Below are positions 6,871 through 15,139 of a stretch of DNA of 45,382 bases, one piece after another. Position numbers and translations under genes: made by a program. The stretch lies in contig NZ_OBMO01000030.1 of NCBI RefSeq assembly GCF_900217905.1, positions 1 through 45,382 on the forward strand, read 5' to 3'. A model generated the notes under the pieces. The model was not told the origin of the DNA. It worked only from the letters and a program-made list of their open reading frames with translations, and made no database searches. Each line of letters begins with the position of its first letter. Positions within the stretch are counted from its first letter, which is position 1. The stretch is from Alloalcanivorax xenomutans. Its GTDB lineage: Bacteria; Pseudomonadota; Gammaproteobacteria; Pseudomonadales; Alcanivoracaceae.

Positions 6871-8340
6871 TCAGCGTGAGGCACGGCGGCGGCCTTCTCC
6901 GCCGGCCAGCACCGCCATGGCCAGAGCCAGCAGCAGCGTGGGCCAGACGCCGGCCACCATGAACGGAGTCTGGCCCCGGCGCGGCTGGTATTCGCTGATC
7001 AAAACGCCGCGCTCGAATTGCGGTAACCGGTCGCGCACCTGGCCGTGCGCGTCCACTACGGCGGTGACACCGTTATTAGTGCCGCGCAACAGCCAGCGTC
7101 CGGTTTCCAGGGCGCGCAAACGGGTCATCTGAAAATGCTGCAGGGGCCCGGCGGAGTGGCCGAACCAGGCATCGTTACTGATGGTCAGCAGTACGTCCGC
7201 GTTGCCGGTGCGCTCCGCCACCTGGGCCGGGTAGAGCATCTCGTAGCAGATCGCCGGCGCGATCTCCTGGCCCAGGGCGAAAAGGTTGGGTTGGTCGGGG
7301 CGGCCTGGCGTGAAGCTGGACATGGGCAGATCGAAGAACGGAATCCAGCCGCGGATCAGACTTTCCAGTGGCACATATTCGCCGAACGGTACCAGCTTCT
7401 GTTTGTGGTAAACGCCGTCGTGACCGGTGCCCACCACCGCCACGCTGTTGTGGTAGCGCGGCGGGTAGGTGTTGGCGTCGCGCCAGGGCAGGCCGCTGAT
7501 CAGGGCGCCGCCGTTGGCGGCGATCCGTTCGCCCTCGCCATCCACGAAGCCGCGAATATCCTGATAGAACTCGATCATCGCCGACTCCGGCCAGATCACC
7601 AGGGTGTCCTCGGGCAGGTCGGCGCTGAGCGAGTGATAAATCTCCTGGGTCTCGTCACGCATGGTGACCAGCCACTTCAGATCCTGCGGAATATTGCCCT
7701 GTACCAACGCCACTTGTTGGCGAGGGCCGGAAGGGTGGGTGAAGGCATGGCGCCCGGCCAGCAGGCCCGCGGTCACCAGGATCAGTACCACCGCCAGAGC
7801 CGCCCCGGCGCTTACCCGTGGCCGCGCCAGATCCACCGCCGTGGCGGCGGCCAGTACCAGCGTCAGTGTCAGGGCCCAGACGCCGCCCAGTGGCGCCAGC
7901 CCGGCCAGTGGCGTATCAATGGCGGCGTAACCGGCATAGAGCCAGGGGAAGCCGGTCAACAGCCCGCCACGCACCCAGTCCAGCACCAACCAGGCGCCGG
8001 CGAAGACCATGGCGCGGGTGCCGCGCCGCTTGGTGAACCAGAAAGCCAGCCCATAAAACAGCGCCAATCCCATGGCGAACAAAGCGGTGAACGGAATCGA
8101 CATCCACAACGGCATGAAGCCGTAGTCGGTCATTGAGACGTGCAGCCAGCTGATGCCAAACCCGAACATGCCGACGCCATACAGCCAGCCGGCGGTGAAA
8201 GCGCGGCCCGGGGTCGGCGACCGTACCAGAGCCGTATAACCCAGAGCGGCGCTGACCAGCACCAAAGGCCACAGATCATAGGGGGCAAAGGCGAGGGGAA
8301 ACAGTAGCCCCGCGATCAGGGCGAGCAACAGGTTGGGCAT
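6871..8340 (-). CDS. lnt: Apolipoprotein N-acyltransferase
   Basis: Inner-membrane enzyme that adds the third acyl chain to the N-terminal cysteine of lipoproteins, the last step of lipoprotein maturation. At 489 aa it is close to E. coli Lnt (512). An N-terminal multi-helix region (about residues 1-200) is followed by a periplasmic nitrilase-like domain in which the triad is visible: Glu252 (VIWPESAM), Lys313 (YHKQKLVPFGEYVP) and Cys365 (PAICYEMLYP). The last helix is near the C-terminus. In most gammaproteobacteria lnt directly follows corC; here the two are about 11 kb apart, with a plus-strand catabolic island between them. lnt should therefore need its own promoter; a TATAAC box on the minus strand at 8410-8415 is the best -10 candidate, without a convincing -35. 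Confidence 0.95.
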   Translation of the reverse strand: MPNLLLALIAGLLFPLAFAPYDLWPLVLVSAALGYTALVRSPTPGRAFTAGWLYGVGMFGFGISWLHVSMTDYGFMPLWMSIPFTALFAMGLALFYGLAFWFTKRRGTRAMVFAGAWLVLDWVRGGLLTGFPWLYAGYAAIDTPLAGLAPLGGVWALTLTLVLAAATAVDLARPRVSAGAALAVVLILVTAGLLAGRHAFTHPSGPRQQVALVQGNIPQDLKWLVTMRDETQEIYHSLSADLPEDTLVIWPESAMIEFYQDIRGFVDGEGERIAANGGALISGLPWRDANTYPPRYHNSVAVVGTGHDGVYHKQKLVPFGEYVPLESLIRGWIPFFDLPMSSFTPGRPDQPNLFALGQEIAPAICYEMLYPAQVAERTGNADVLLTISNDAWFGHSAGPLQHFQMTRLRALETGRWLLRGTNNGVTAVVDAHGQVRDRLPQFERGVLISEYQPRRGQTPFMVAGVWPTLLLALAMAVLAGGEGRRRASR

Positions 8341-8695
8341 GGCTATCGGCGATCCCCGAGGTGAAATGGGAAACAGGGCGTATCAGTTGGCCCCAACATA
8401 ATGAGGCCACGTTATACGCAAATTAATCGCGGGGTGCCATGCCGAAAAAAACGGTTGTTCGGGGCACTCGCGCCGCTCTGGTACAGCACTTGCAAATGAA
8501 CCTGATTAAGACGCGGCCAATATGAGGATGGCAACAGCGGAGCCTCGCGGTTGGTTGCCTGAAAGAGCCGCCGCGGGATGTGACGGGGGTAAGCGGGTGC
8601 CCCCGAGAAACTTAATGTGCACCGATATGGGGCGTTCTGACGGACCGGATACCGGGCAGAGCGCTGGTCGAACATCAATGATCAGGAGAAACACC
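8341..8695. other. Divergent lnt/cynS intergenic region, left end of the catabolic island
   Basis: These 355 bases lie between lnt (minus) and cyanase (plus). A TATAAC on the minus strand at 8410-8415 may serve lnt. On the plus strand AGGAGA at 8684-8689 is the cyanase ribosome binding site. I did not find the AAATARTAT motif seen upstream of the other island operons, nor a direct repeat matching the right end of the island. Confidence 0.4.
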
Positions 8696-9136
8696 GTGGA
8701 TAAACAGCAAATGACCGACCTTATCGTCACCACCAAGGCCGCGCGCGGTCTGACCTGGGAAAAAATGGGCGAGGACCTGGGGATGTCACCGGTGTGGCTG
8801 GCGTCCGCCTGCCTCGGCATGAACGGCGCGCCGCCGGAAAAAGCCATGGCGATCACCGAGTATCTGGGGCTGGATCAGGACGTGGCCAAGGCGCTGGAAG
8901 CCTTTCCCACCAAGGTCTGGGATCAGACCGTGCCCACCGATCCGTTGATTTACCGGTTCTATGAAATCGCCGGTGTGTATGGCCCCACACTGAAGGAAGT
9001 GATCCAGGAAAAATTCGGTGACGGCATCATGAGCGCCATCGACTTCACCATGGAAGTGGACAAACAGGAAGATCCCAAGGGGGACCGTGTGGTGGTGACC
9101 ATGAACGGGAAATTCCTGCCCTACAAGCACTGGTGA
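8696..9136 (+). CDS. cynS: Cyanate hydratase (cyanase)
   Basis: Cytoplasmic enzyme converting cyanate plus bicarbonate to ammonia and carbon dioxide (via carbamate). It is 146 aa from a GTG start preceded by AGGAGA seven bases upstream; the longer frame opening at 8522 is rejected because the ribosome binding site would be inside it. The N-terminal helical domain covers about residues 1-75 and the C-terminal catalytic domain carries YRFYEIAGVYG and KFGDGIMSAIDF. Catalytic residues correspond to Arg87, Glu90 and Ser113 (E. coli Arg96, Glu99, Ser122; constant offset of nine). The usual partner, a carbonic anhydrase (cynT), is absent here. It lies 153 bases before a LysR gene on the same strand and at the edge of the transporter/CoA-ligase island. 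Confidence 0.95.
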   Translation: MDKQQMTDLIVTTKAARGLTWEKMGEDLGMSPVWLASACLGMNGAPPEKAMAITEYLGLDQDVAKALEAFPTKVWDQTVPTDPLIYRFYEIAGVYGPTLKEVIQEKFGDGIMSAIDFTMEVDKQEDPKGDRVVVTMNGKFLPYKHW

Positions 9137-9192
9137 CAGGAACACCGGCCGGCGAGGAAAGTGCCCGGCTGGCCGGTGTCCGGCTAGCGGGA

Positions 9193-9225
9193 ATCTTGCC
9201 TTGCCATAAAAAAATAGTATATAAG
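9193..9225 (+). promoter_or_regulatory. Promoter and candidate LysR-type operator upstream of lysR
   Basis: TTGCCT (9196-9201) and TATATA (9218-9223), 16 bases apart, form a plausible promoter. The -10 area contains AAATAGTAT (9212-9220), the core also found upstream of tctC (10255) and, as AAATAATAT, upstream of the acyl-CoA ligase (13415), each preceded by a TGCC/TGGC block 10-15 bases upstream. Overlap with the -10 box fits negative autoregulation, common for LysR proteins. Confidence 0.5.
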
Positions 9226-9289
9226 CTGCTTGTGCATTAAAAAATGCGATCCGGAAGGGCCGCCTCAGGCCTGTTGAGAGAGCAGACTC

Positions 9290-10240
9290 ATGAATCTCAA
9301 GCAGCTTCGCGCGTTGGTCGCGGTGTTCGAGGAAGGCAGCTTCTCCGCCGCCGCCAGTCGTCTGAATATCGTGCAACCGGCGCTCAGCCAGCAAATCATC
9401 GGTCTTGAGAAGGAACTCAACGTTCAGTTATTCGAGCGCACCAATCGTGGTGTCGCTCCCACGCCCTATGGTCAACGGTTGGTCAACCATGCCCGGCTGA
9501 TCCTGCGGCAGATGGAGATCGCCCGCAACGACCTGAGAACCTCCATGGAGTCGGAACCGGCCGGGGAGGTCATCATTGCCCTGCCGGTGACCGCCACCGC
9601 CAATCTGGCGCCAAGGTTGCTGGTCTGGTTGGAACAGCGCTATCCGCGTATCACCCTGAACATCGTCGAGGGGCTCAGTTCCGAAAGCGGGCATGTGGTG
9701 GAGACCGGCAAGGTGGAACTGGGGGTGATTCCCAATGCGGCGGAACTGGATGACGTGGAATCCATCCCGGTGCTGCGGGAGTACCTGTATCTGATCGGCA
9801 GCCCGGAGCTGGTGGGGCCGGAGAGCGGAGACATTACGCTGGCGGAGGCGGTGCAGCGGCCGCTGGCGCTGGGCGACCGGACCCATTACCTCAGGCGCGT
9901 GATCGATGAGCACGTGGTCGCCGCTGGCGCCACCCTCAATCTCCGCTATCAGCAGAACGGGCCGAAGACACTGGCCAGCCTGGTGGACCATGGCCTGGCC
10001 TGCATCATTACCAGCTATCCGCAGCCGCTGGAGCGCAATCGGGATCTTCCCCGCATGGCGCGGCGCATTATCGCGCCGGAAGTGACGCGTCTGATGGCGG
10101 TGGCCTGGCCGCGCAAACGGCCGTTGTCGAAACCGGCGGAGAAGGTCCGTGATGGCTTGATCCAGTTGATGGTGGAATCCGCGGAGCAGGGAGATTGGAA
10201 GGCCGATATCGTGCTTCCCGGCAGCCATAAAGAAACATGA
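9290..10240 (+). CDS. LysR-family transcriptional regulator
   Basis: A 316-aa LysR-type regulator. The N-terminal winged helix-turn-helix (residues 1-60) reads MNLKQLRALVAVFEEGSFSAAASRLNIVQPALSQQI and is followed by the linker helix and a periplasmic-binding-like effector domain (about 90-295). The overall pattern (QPALSQQI..LE.EL..QLF.R..RGV.PT..G) resembles the Nac/Cbl/CynR-type group. It lies between cyanase and the tctCBA operon on the same strand; the tctC start is 122 bases downstream, with a candidate operator between. I infer it controls the transporter and the ligase/dehydrogenase operon, since a similar motif occurs upstream of both, and possibly itself. The effector is unknown, presumably the imported carboxylate or its CoA ester. 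Confidence 0.9.
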   Translation: MNLKQLRALVAVFEEGSFSAAASRLNIVQPALSQQIIGLEKELNVQLFERTNRGVAPTPYGQRLVNHARLILRQMEIARNDLRTSMESEPAGEVIIALPVTATANLAPRLLVWLEQRYPRITLNIVEGLSSESGHVVETGKVELGVIPNAAELDDVESIPVLREYLYLIGSPELVGPESGDITLAEAVQRPLALGDRTHYLRRVIDEHVVAAGATLNLRYQQNGPKTLASLVDHGLACIITSYPQPLERNRDLPRMARRIIAPEVTRLMAVAWPRKRPLSKPAEKVRDGLIQLMVESAEQGDWKADIVLPGSHKET

Positions 10241-10267
10241 TGCCAGATATCGCGAAATAGTATTTTT
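10236..10267 (+). promoter_or_regulatory. Candidate LysR-type operator upstream of tctC
   Basis: This 32-base block starts at CATGATGCC and ends with AAATAGTATTTTT. It aligns without gaps to 13396-13427 upstream of the acyl-CoA ligase, with 24 of 32 positions identical. The AAATAGTAT core is also upstream of lysR. It lies about 95 bases before the tctC start and overlaps the last codons of lysR. Confidence 0.5.
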
Positions 10268-10362
10268 TTCTCCACAGACCCCGCCGTACCCTGCATGCCA
10301 CTGAATTGGGGCCGATTGGCCCTGTAGACAGACAAAGGCCACAGGGCCTCTGGAGAGACACA

Positions 10363-11316
10363 ATGACACTAATAAAACGAATCGCCGTCGCCTTGCTGGC
10401 GGCGCTGAGCATCACGTTCGCTTCCTTCCCCGCCCTGGCGGTGGCCGGGGAATGGCCGACCAAACCGATTACCCTGATGGTGGGGTTTTCCGCCGGCGGC
10501 GGTGCCGACACGCTGGCCCGATTGGTCGCCAAGGCGCTGGAGGAGGAATTGGGCCAGCCGGTGGTGGTGGACAACAAGGCCGGTGGCGGTGGTGTGGTCA
10601 TGGCCACGTTGCTGCAGCGCGCCAAAGCGGATGGTTACACCATCGGCTTTACTTCCGATTCCACCTTCGATGGCCTCCCTTTCATCGTCCGCACCGCCTA
10701 CAAGCCGGATGATTTCGACTACCTTGTTACTGTCACCGAACTGCAGAATGCACTGGTAACCGGTGCTTCGGCGCCCTTTTCCAACTGGCGGGAAATGTTG
10801 GACTACGCGCGCGAACAGGGCGGCCTGACGTTCGGCTCGCTGTCTCCGATCACGGCCAAATTCGCCGAGCGCATCGCCGCTCAGGAAAATATCGAGATCC
10901 GCACGGTTCCGGTCAAAGGCGGCCGTCAGGTGCTCACCGATGTGATGGGGCGTCATCTGGATGTGGGCTGGAGCGCCGGCGTGCACCAGGCCTATCTGAA
11001 CGATCAGGGCGTCAAGGTGCTGGCGGCCCTCAACGACAAGCGTATCGCCACGTCTCCGGACGCGCCGTCGCTGAAGGAATTGGGCTACGACCGCAGCTAC
11101 ACCAGTTATTTCATGCTGGCGGCGCCCAAAGGCCTGCCCGACGACATCCGGGCACGGTTGGTGGAAGCCTTGCGCAACGCCGCCACTTCCAAGGATGTGG
11201 CGGATCTGACCGAGAACAAAATGAAATTTCCCAATGTGGTGCTGAGCCCCGAGGAATTGACGCGCTTCATCGAAAAGCGCAGCGCTCTCAACGCGCAAGA
11301 GTTCGGTCAAGAATAA
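10363..11316 (+). CDS. tctC: Tripartite tricarboxylate transporter substrate-binding protein
   Basis: Periplasmic TctC/Bug-family binding protein, 317 aa. A signal peptide is visible (MTLIKRIAVALLAALS..., cleavage likely after ALAVA). The mature part starts EWPTKPITLMVGFSAGGGADTLARLVA, the Bug-family opening, and has VVVDNKAGGGGVV. The ATG at 10363 has GGAGAG upstream; the frame opens at 10306 but lacks a site there. It would bind a carboxylate and deliver it to TctB/TctA. Bug proteins bind varied carboxylates (citrate, dicarboxylates, aromatic acids), so the substrate is open. It is the first gene of a tight tctC-tctB-tctA operon. Confidence 0.93.
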   Translation: MTLIKRIAVALLAALSITFASFPALAVAGEWPTKPITLMVGFSAGGGADTLARLVAKALEEELGQPVVVDNKAGGGGVVMATLLQRAKADGYTIGFTSDSTFDGLPFIVRTAYKPDDFDYLVTVTELQNALVTGASAPFSNWREMLDYAREQGGLTFGSLSPITAKFAERIAAQENIEIRTVPVKGGRQVLTDVMGRHLDVGWSAGVHQAYLNDQGVKVLAALNDKRIATSPDAPSLKELGYDRSYTSYFMLAAPKGLPDDIRARLVEALRNAATSKDVADLTENKMKFPNVVLSPEELTRFIEKRSALNAQEFGQE

Positions 11317-11337
11317 TCGATGACGAGGTATTCCCTG

Positions 11338-11787
11338 ATGAATGCTCGTACCGTGGACCTGTGGGCCGGGGTCGGCATTGCCGCCGCCGGCCTGATCACG
11401 CTGTTCTATCTGATTCCCAATTACGTCAGCGCCGGTTTCGGTTTTGGCTTGTCGCCGCGCGCTTTCCCCTATCTGTGCGCGGGTGCGATCACGGTTCTGG
11501 GGGTATTTCTGGTGTTGTTGAACCTGAAAGCCAGTCGCCGCGATCAGATCAAGGCGCCGGTGGCACGGCCGGCGTTGCGCCGCTTGCTGGTGGTGCTGTC
11601 GGTGCTGGTGGTAACGCTGGCGTTGATGCAGTGGGCGGGCTATCTGGCCGCCGCCGTGGTCTGCGTGGCGTTGCTCATGTGGATGATGGGCGAGCGGCGC
11701 TGGCTGCCGATCCTGCTCACGTCTGTGGGCTGGAGCCTGTTCCTGTGGTTCCTGTTTGATCGTCTGTTGGGAACCCCGCTGCCCTGA
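11338..11787 (+). CDS. tctB: Tripartite tricarboxylate transporter small membrane subunit
   Basis: Small inner-membrane subunit of the TTT system, 149 aa from the ATG at 11338 (MNARTVDLWAG). GAGG lies about ten bases before it; an alternative ATG at 11320 has no ribosome binding site. About four hydrophobic helices are visible: IAAAGLITLFYLI, FPYLCAGAITVLGVFLVLL, LVVLSVLVVTLALM and WLPILLTSVGWSLFLWFLF. TctB works with the large TctA subunit; its exact mechanism in the family is not well defined. Gene spacing is 21 bases from tctC and 10 bases to tctA. Confidence 0.9.
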   Translation: MNARTVDLWAGVGIAAAGLITLFYLIPNYVSAGFGFGLSPRAFPYLCAGAITVLGVFLVLLNLKASRRDQIKAPVARPALRRLLVVLSVLVVTLALMQWAGYLAAAVVCVALLMWMMGERRWLPILLTSVGWSLFLWFLFDRLLGTPLP

Positions 11788-11797
11788 GGCCCGTACC

Positions 11798-13300
11798 ATG
11801 CAAGAGATTTTAAACGGCCTCTCCGAGGCCCTGACGCTGACCAATGTGCTGTTCGTGATCCTCGGCGTCTTGATCGGCCAGATTTTTGCCGCGGCGCCGG
11901 GTGTGGGATCCTTGATCGCCATCACCATCGCGGTGCCTTATACCTTTTATATGAGTCCGGTGGCCGCGCTGGGCTTTCTGATCGGCATCAACAAGGGCGG
12001 CACCATCGGTGGTGCCGTGTCGGCGATCCTTATGAACACCCCGGGGTCGCCGGAAGCCACCGCCACCACTTTCGACGGCTATCCGATGACACGCCAGGGG
12101 CAGGCCCGGCGCGCTTTGCGCACGGCGCATTTCTCCTCGGTTACCGGCGATACCCTGAGTGATCTGGTGCTGATCTTCGTGGCCGCGCCGTTGTCGGTGG
12201 TGGCAATGAAAATGGGGCCGCCGGAAATGGCCAGTGTGATTCTGGTGGCGCTGGTGATCATTGCCGGCCTGGTCGGCAGCTCCATGGTCAAAGGACTGAT
12301 CGCCGCCTTTCTGGGATTGCTGGTGAGCCTGATCGGCATGGATTCAGCCACCGCCGCGGAGCGCCTTACCTTCGGTGTGCCGGAATTAATGGATGGGATC
12401 TCCATCACCGCCGCCGGCATTGGTGTTCTTGCCCTGGGTGAAATTCTTCGGCAAATCGTCTATGTGGAAACGCTGCCGAAGCTGGAGCCGGATGAGGCGA
12501 ACTCGGTAAAGCTCGGTGGACGTTTTACCTGGAAGGATTTTCGTACCATTTTCCCAACCATTCTGCGTTCCACCTTTATCGGTACCTTGATTGGCGCCAT
12601 CCCCGGCATCGGTTCCAGCGCCGCCGGGTTCCTGGGCTACACCGCCGCCAAGAAAGCCTCGAAAACACCCGAGCGGTTTGGCAAAGGGGAGATTCGTGGT
12701 GTGGCGGCGTCGGAGGCCGCCAACAGTTCCGTCGTCGGGGCCAACTTCATACCTTTATTGTCGTTGGGTATTCCCGGAAACGTGGCGGCGGCGATCATTC
12801 TGGGTGCCTTTTTGATCCATGGTATTACACCGGGGCCACAACTTTTCTCGGAGCAGCCGGATCTGATTTACGCATTGTTCGCGGTCATGCTGATCGGTGA
12901 CCTGGTCAACCTGATTACTGGCCTGTTCACCATGGGACTGTTCGCGCGGGTCATCCGTATCCCTCTCAGCTATATCATCCCCTGTGTGGTGGTGCTTTGT
13001 ATAACCGGTGTCATCGTCGCCGACAGTCTGTTCAACGCCTGGCTGTTGATCGGCATGGCAACGGCGGGTTTCTTCATGCGCATGCTCAACTTCTCGTTCG
13101 TCACTTTCATTATCGGTTATGTGCTGGGGCCGATGTTCGAGGAGGCATTTGGCCAGACGTTGATCATGGCCAATGGCGATCCACTTTATCTTCTGCAAAG
13201 GCCAATAGCCTGTTTGTTTATTGGCATGGCCGTGCTGGTTCTGTTCGCGCTGTTACGGCAGCACCGCCGTAGTAGAAGAACTGCGGTGATGGCGGAATAG
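11798..13300 (+). CDS. tctA: Tripartite tricarboxylate transporter large permease subunit
   Basis: Large inner-membrane permease, 500 aa, with about ten to twelve hydrophobic segments. Typical TctA stretches are present: GVLIGQIFAAAPGVGSL near the start, GGAVSAILMNTPGSPEATATTFDGYPM, and in the second half IPGIGSSAAGFLGY and VAASEAANSSVVGANFIPLLSLGIPG. The repeated glycine-proline motifs in the two halves are the family signature. The start at 11798 has GAGG upstream; the longer frame from 11756 overlaps tctB and is not preferred. It is the last gene of the operon; a terminator follows at 13324. Confidence 0.95.
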   Translation: MQEILNGLSEALTLTNVLFVILGVLIGQIFAAAPGVGSLIAITIAVPYTFYMSPVAALGFLIGINKGGTIGGAVSAILMNTPGSPEATATTFDGYPMTRQGQARRALRTAHFSSVTGDTLSDLVLIFVAAPLSVVAMKMGPPEMASVILVALVIIAGLVGSSMVKGLIAAFLGLLVSLIGMDSATAAERLTFGVPELMDGISITAAGIGVLALGEILRQIVYVETLPKLEPDEANSVKLGGRFTWKDFRTIFPTILRSTFIGTLIGAIPGIGSSAAGFLGYTAAKKASKTPERFGKGEIRGVAASEAANSSVVGANFIPLLSLGIPGNVAAAIILGAFLIHGITPGPQLFSEQPDLIYALFAVMLIGDLVNLITGLFTMGLFARVIRIPLSYIIPCVVVLCITGVIVADSLFNAWLLIGMATAGFFMRMLNFSFVTFIIGYVLGPMFEEAFGQTLIMANGDPLYLLQRPIACLFIGMAVLVLFALLRQHRRSRRTAVMAE

Positions 13301-13323
13301 CGCCTGTATTTCTCCCTTGTTTG

Positions 13324-13356
13324 AGCCGGTCTTCATGGAGGGCCGGCTTTTTTTTA
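13324..13356 (+). terminator. Intrinsic terminator after tctA
   Basis: AGCCGG (13324-13329) pairs with CCGGCT (13343-13348), and the hairpin runs straight into a stretch of eight or more T residues. It ends the tctCBA transcript before the ligase operon starts. Confidence 0.7.
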
Positions 13357-13395
13357 TCTGAAGGAAATAATTCGGATACGACGGAAATAAAAAAC

Positions 13396-13427
13396 CATGA
13401 TGGCAAGAATCATAAAATAATATTTTT
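13396..13427 (+). promoter_or_regulatory. Candidate LysR-type operator upstream of the acyl-CoA ligase
   Basis: Starts CATGATGGC and ends AAATAATATTTTT; 24 of 32 bases match the block at 10236-10267 upstream of tctC. It lies about 105 bases before the ligase start, almost the same distance as in front of tctC (about 95). This equal placement favours a regulatory site over a chance AT-rich patch. Confidence 0.5.
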
Positions 13428-13531
13428 AAATCGAAATCGGGTTCTTCATTCTCTCCTGGCCTCGCCAAAGCGTGTGCTTTCGCTGTCGATCACCGTCCGG
13501 CGAATCGAATAAAACGAACAGGGAGAATCTA

Positions 13532-15079
13532 GTGAACCTTGGTCATCTGGTCACTCGTAGCGCTCGATACTGGCCCGGCCGCGTGGCCGTCGCCGATCGG
13601 CATCGCAATGTCACCTATCGCCAGCTCGAAGAGCGTTCCAACCGTCTCGCCAACGCCCTGTTGGGGCTGGGGCTGAATCCCGGTGACCGCGTGGCAATCT
13701 ACAGCCTTAACCGTTCCGAACTGGTGGAAGTCGAAGTCGCGCTCTATAAGGCCGGTCTGGTCAAGGCGCCGTTGAACGCGCGGCTGTCCACCGAGGAAGC
13801 GCTTCATGTTCTGGAAGATGCCCAGGCCCGGGTTTTGATCGTGGGGCCGGAGCATGCGCCCGCCATCATGGACCAGAGCACGGAGCTGCCCTGTGTCGAG
13901 CACGTGGTGGTTATCGGCAGCGAAGGCGGCTATGAATCCTTGGTGGAAAAAGGCGCCACGGATCTGCCCGCGGTGGAGGTGGACCCCGATTCTCCTGCGG
14001 TGCTGCATTATACCTCCGGCTCTTCCGGCCGTCTGAAAGCCGCGGTGCAGACCTTCAACAACCGTATGGCGCTGGTGCGAAAATCACTGATGCTGCCCAC
14101 GGAAGGCCGTTACAGCGATCGTGAATGCGTTGGCCATGTGGGCCCGGTGACGCACGCCAGCGGCATGCAGATCATGCCAACCCTGACCACGGGAGGCTGC
14201 AACTACCTGATCGACCGCTTCGATATTGATGAGCTGTTCGCCACTATCCAGCGCGAAAAGATAACCCGCTTTTTCGCCGTGCCCACCATGCTTTACCGGT
14301 TGATCGACAGCGGTCTGGCGGAACGCTATGACCTGTCCAGTCTGACGCGCATCACCTATGGCGCCGCACCCATGGCGCCGTCACGGTTGCGCGAGGCGAT
14401 GGATGTATTCGGCGCCATTTTCACCCAAGGCTACGGTGCCGGGGAAACCACCTCCACCATTTCCATCCTGACGCTGGAAGATCACTTGCGGGGGCTGGAG
14501 GAAAAACCGGAGCTGTTGGGTTCCTGCGGCCGTCCCTATGGCGAGTCCGATGTTATCGTCGCCGATGATGACGGCAATCCTCTACCCGACGGTGAAGCGG
14601 GTGAAATTCTGGTGCGTGGTCCGGACGTCATGCAGGGCTATTGGAACGCGCCGGATCTCACCGCGGAGGTGATCAAGAACGGCTGGTACCACACTGGTGA
14701 CGTGGCCCGGCGTGACGAGGAAGGCTTCTTTTTCATCATTGACCGCAAGAAAGACATGATCATTTCCGGCGGCTTCAACATCTACCCGGCGGAGATCGAA
14801 ACCGTGTTGTTCCGTCATCCGGCGGTGGCGGAGTGCTGCGTTATCGGAGCTCCCGATCCGGAGTGGGGCGAACAGGTGATCGGCTTCGTCGTCCGCCGGC
14901 CGGGAGAGGAGGTCTCCGAGGCGGCACTGGTCGAGTATTGCGCCGAGCATCTGGCCGGTTTCAAGAAGCCGCGACAAGTGCGTTTCGTCGATGAATTACC
15001 CAAGAACCCGAATGGCAAGGTCGCCCGCCGGCTGGTACGCGACACCTTCTGGAAAGGGCATGACCGGCAGGTGGGCTGA
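13532..15079 (+). CDS. AMP-forming acyl-CoA synthetase/ligase
   Basis: Class I adenylate-forming enzyme (ANL superfamily), 515 aa, expected to activate a carboxylic acid with ATP and CoA. The GTG at 13532 with GGGAG upstream is the likely start. Motifs: phosphate-binding loop [15 protein letters not shown] at 160-174, GYGAGETTSTIS, YHTGDVARRDEEGFFFIIDRKKDMIISGGFNIYPAEIE, and the C-terminal NPNGKVARR with catalytic-lysine candidate Lys496. The loop departs from the usual TSGTTGxPKGV form: SSG replaces TTG, and LKAAV replaces PKGV. It is 60 bases upstream of an acyl-CoA dehydrogenase and downstream of the TTT transporter, so the imported acid is probably its substrate. Which acid is unknown. 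Confidence 0.92.
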   Translation: MNLGHLVTRSARYWPGRVAVADRHRNVTYRQLEERSNRLANALLGLGLNPGDRVAIYSLNRSELVEVEVALYKAGLVKAPLNARLSTEEALHVLEDAQARVLIVGPEHAPAIMDQSTELPCVEHVVVIGSEGGYESLVEKGATDLPAVEVDPDSPAVLHYTSGSSGRLKAAVQTFNNRMALVRKSLMLPTEGRYSDRECVGHVGPVTHASGMQIMPTLTTGGCNYLIDRFDIDELFATIQREKITRFFAVPTMLYRLIDSGLAERYDLSSLTRITYGAAPMAPSRLREAMDVFGAIFTQGYGAGETTSTISILTLEDHLRGLEEKPELLGSCGRPYGESDVIVADDDGNPLPDGEAGEILVRGPDVMQGYWNAPDLTAEVIKNGWYHTGDVARRDEEGFFFIIDRKKDMIISGGFNIYPAEIETVLFRHPAVAECCVIGAPDPEWGEQVIGFVVRRPGEEVSEAALVEYCAEHLAGFKKPRQVRFVDELPKNPNGKVARRLVRDTFWKGHDRQVG

Positions 15080-15139
15080 GCCTGAACCGCCTGGAGAGAA
15101 CCGATCCGGCGGTAGCCAATAACGAAACGGAGCCTGAAC

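Noticed and set aside
8522-8695. N-terminal extension of cyanase
   Set aside because: The ribosome binding site AGGAGA precedes the GTG at 8696, and the residue offset of catalytic positions to E. coli cyanase fits the short form.
10369-11928. 519-aa open frame on the minus strand opposite tctC and tctB
   Set aside because: Antisense shadow of the transporter genes; no domain motifs and Gln/Arg/His-rich composition.
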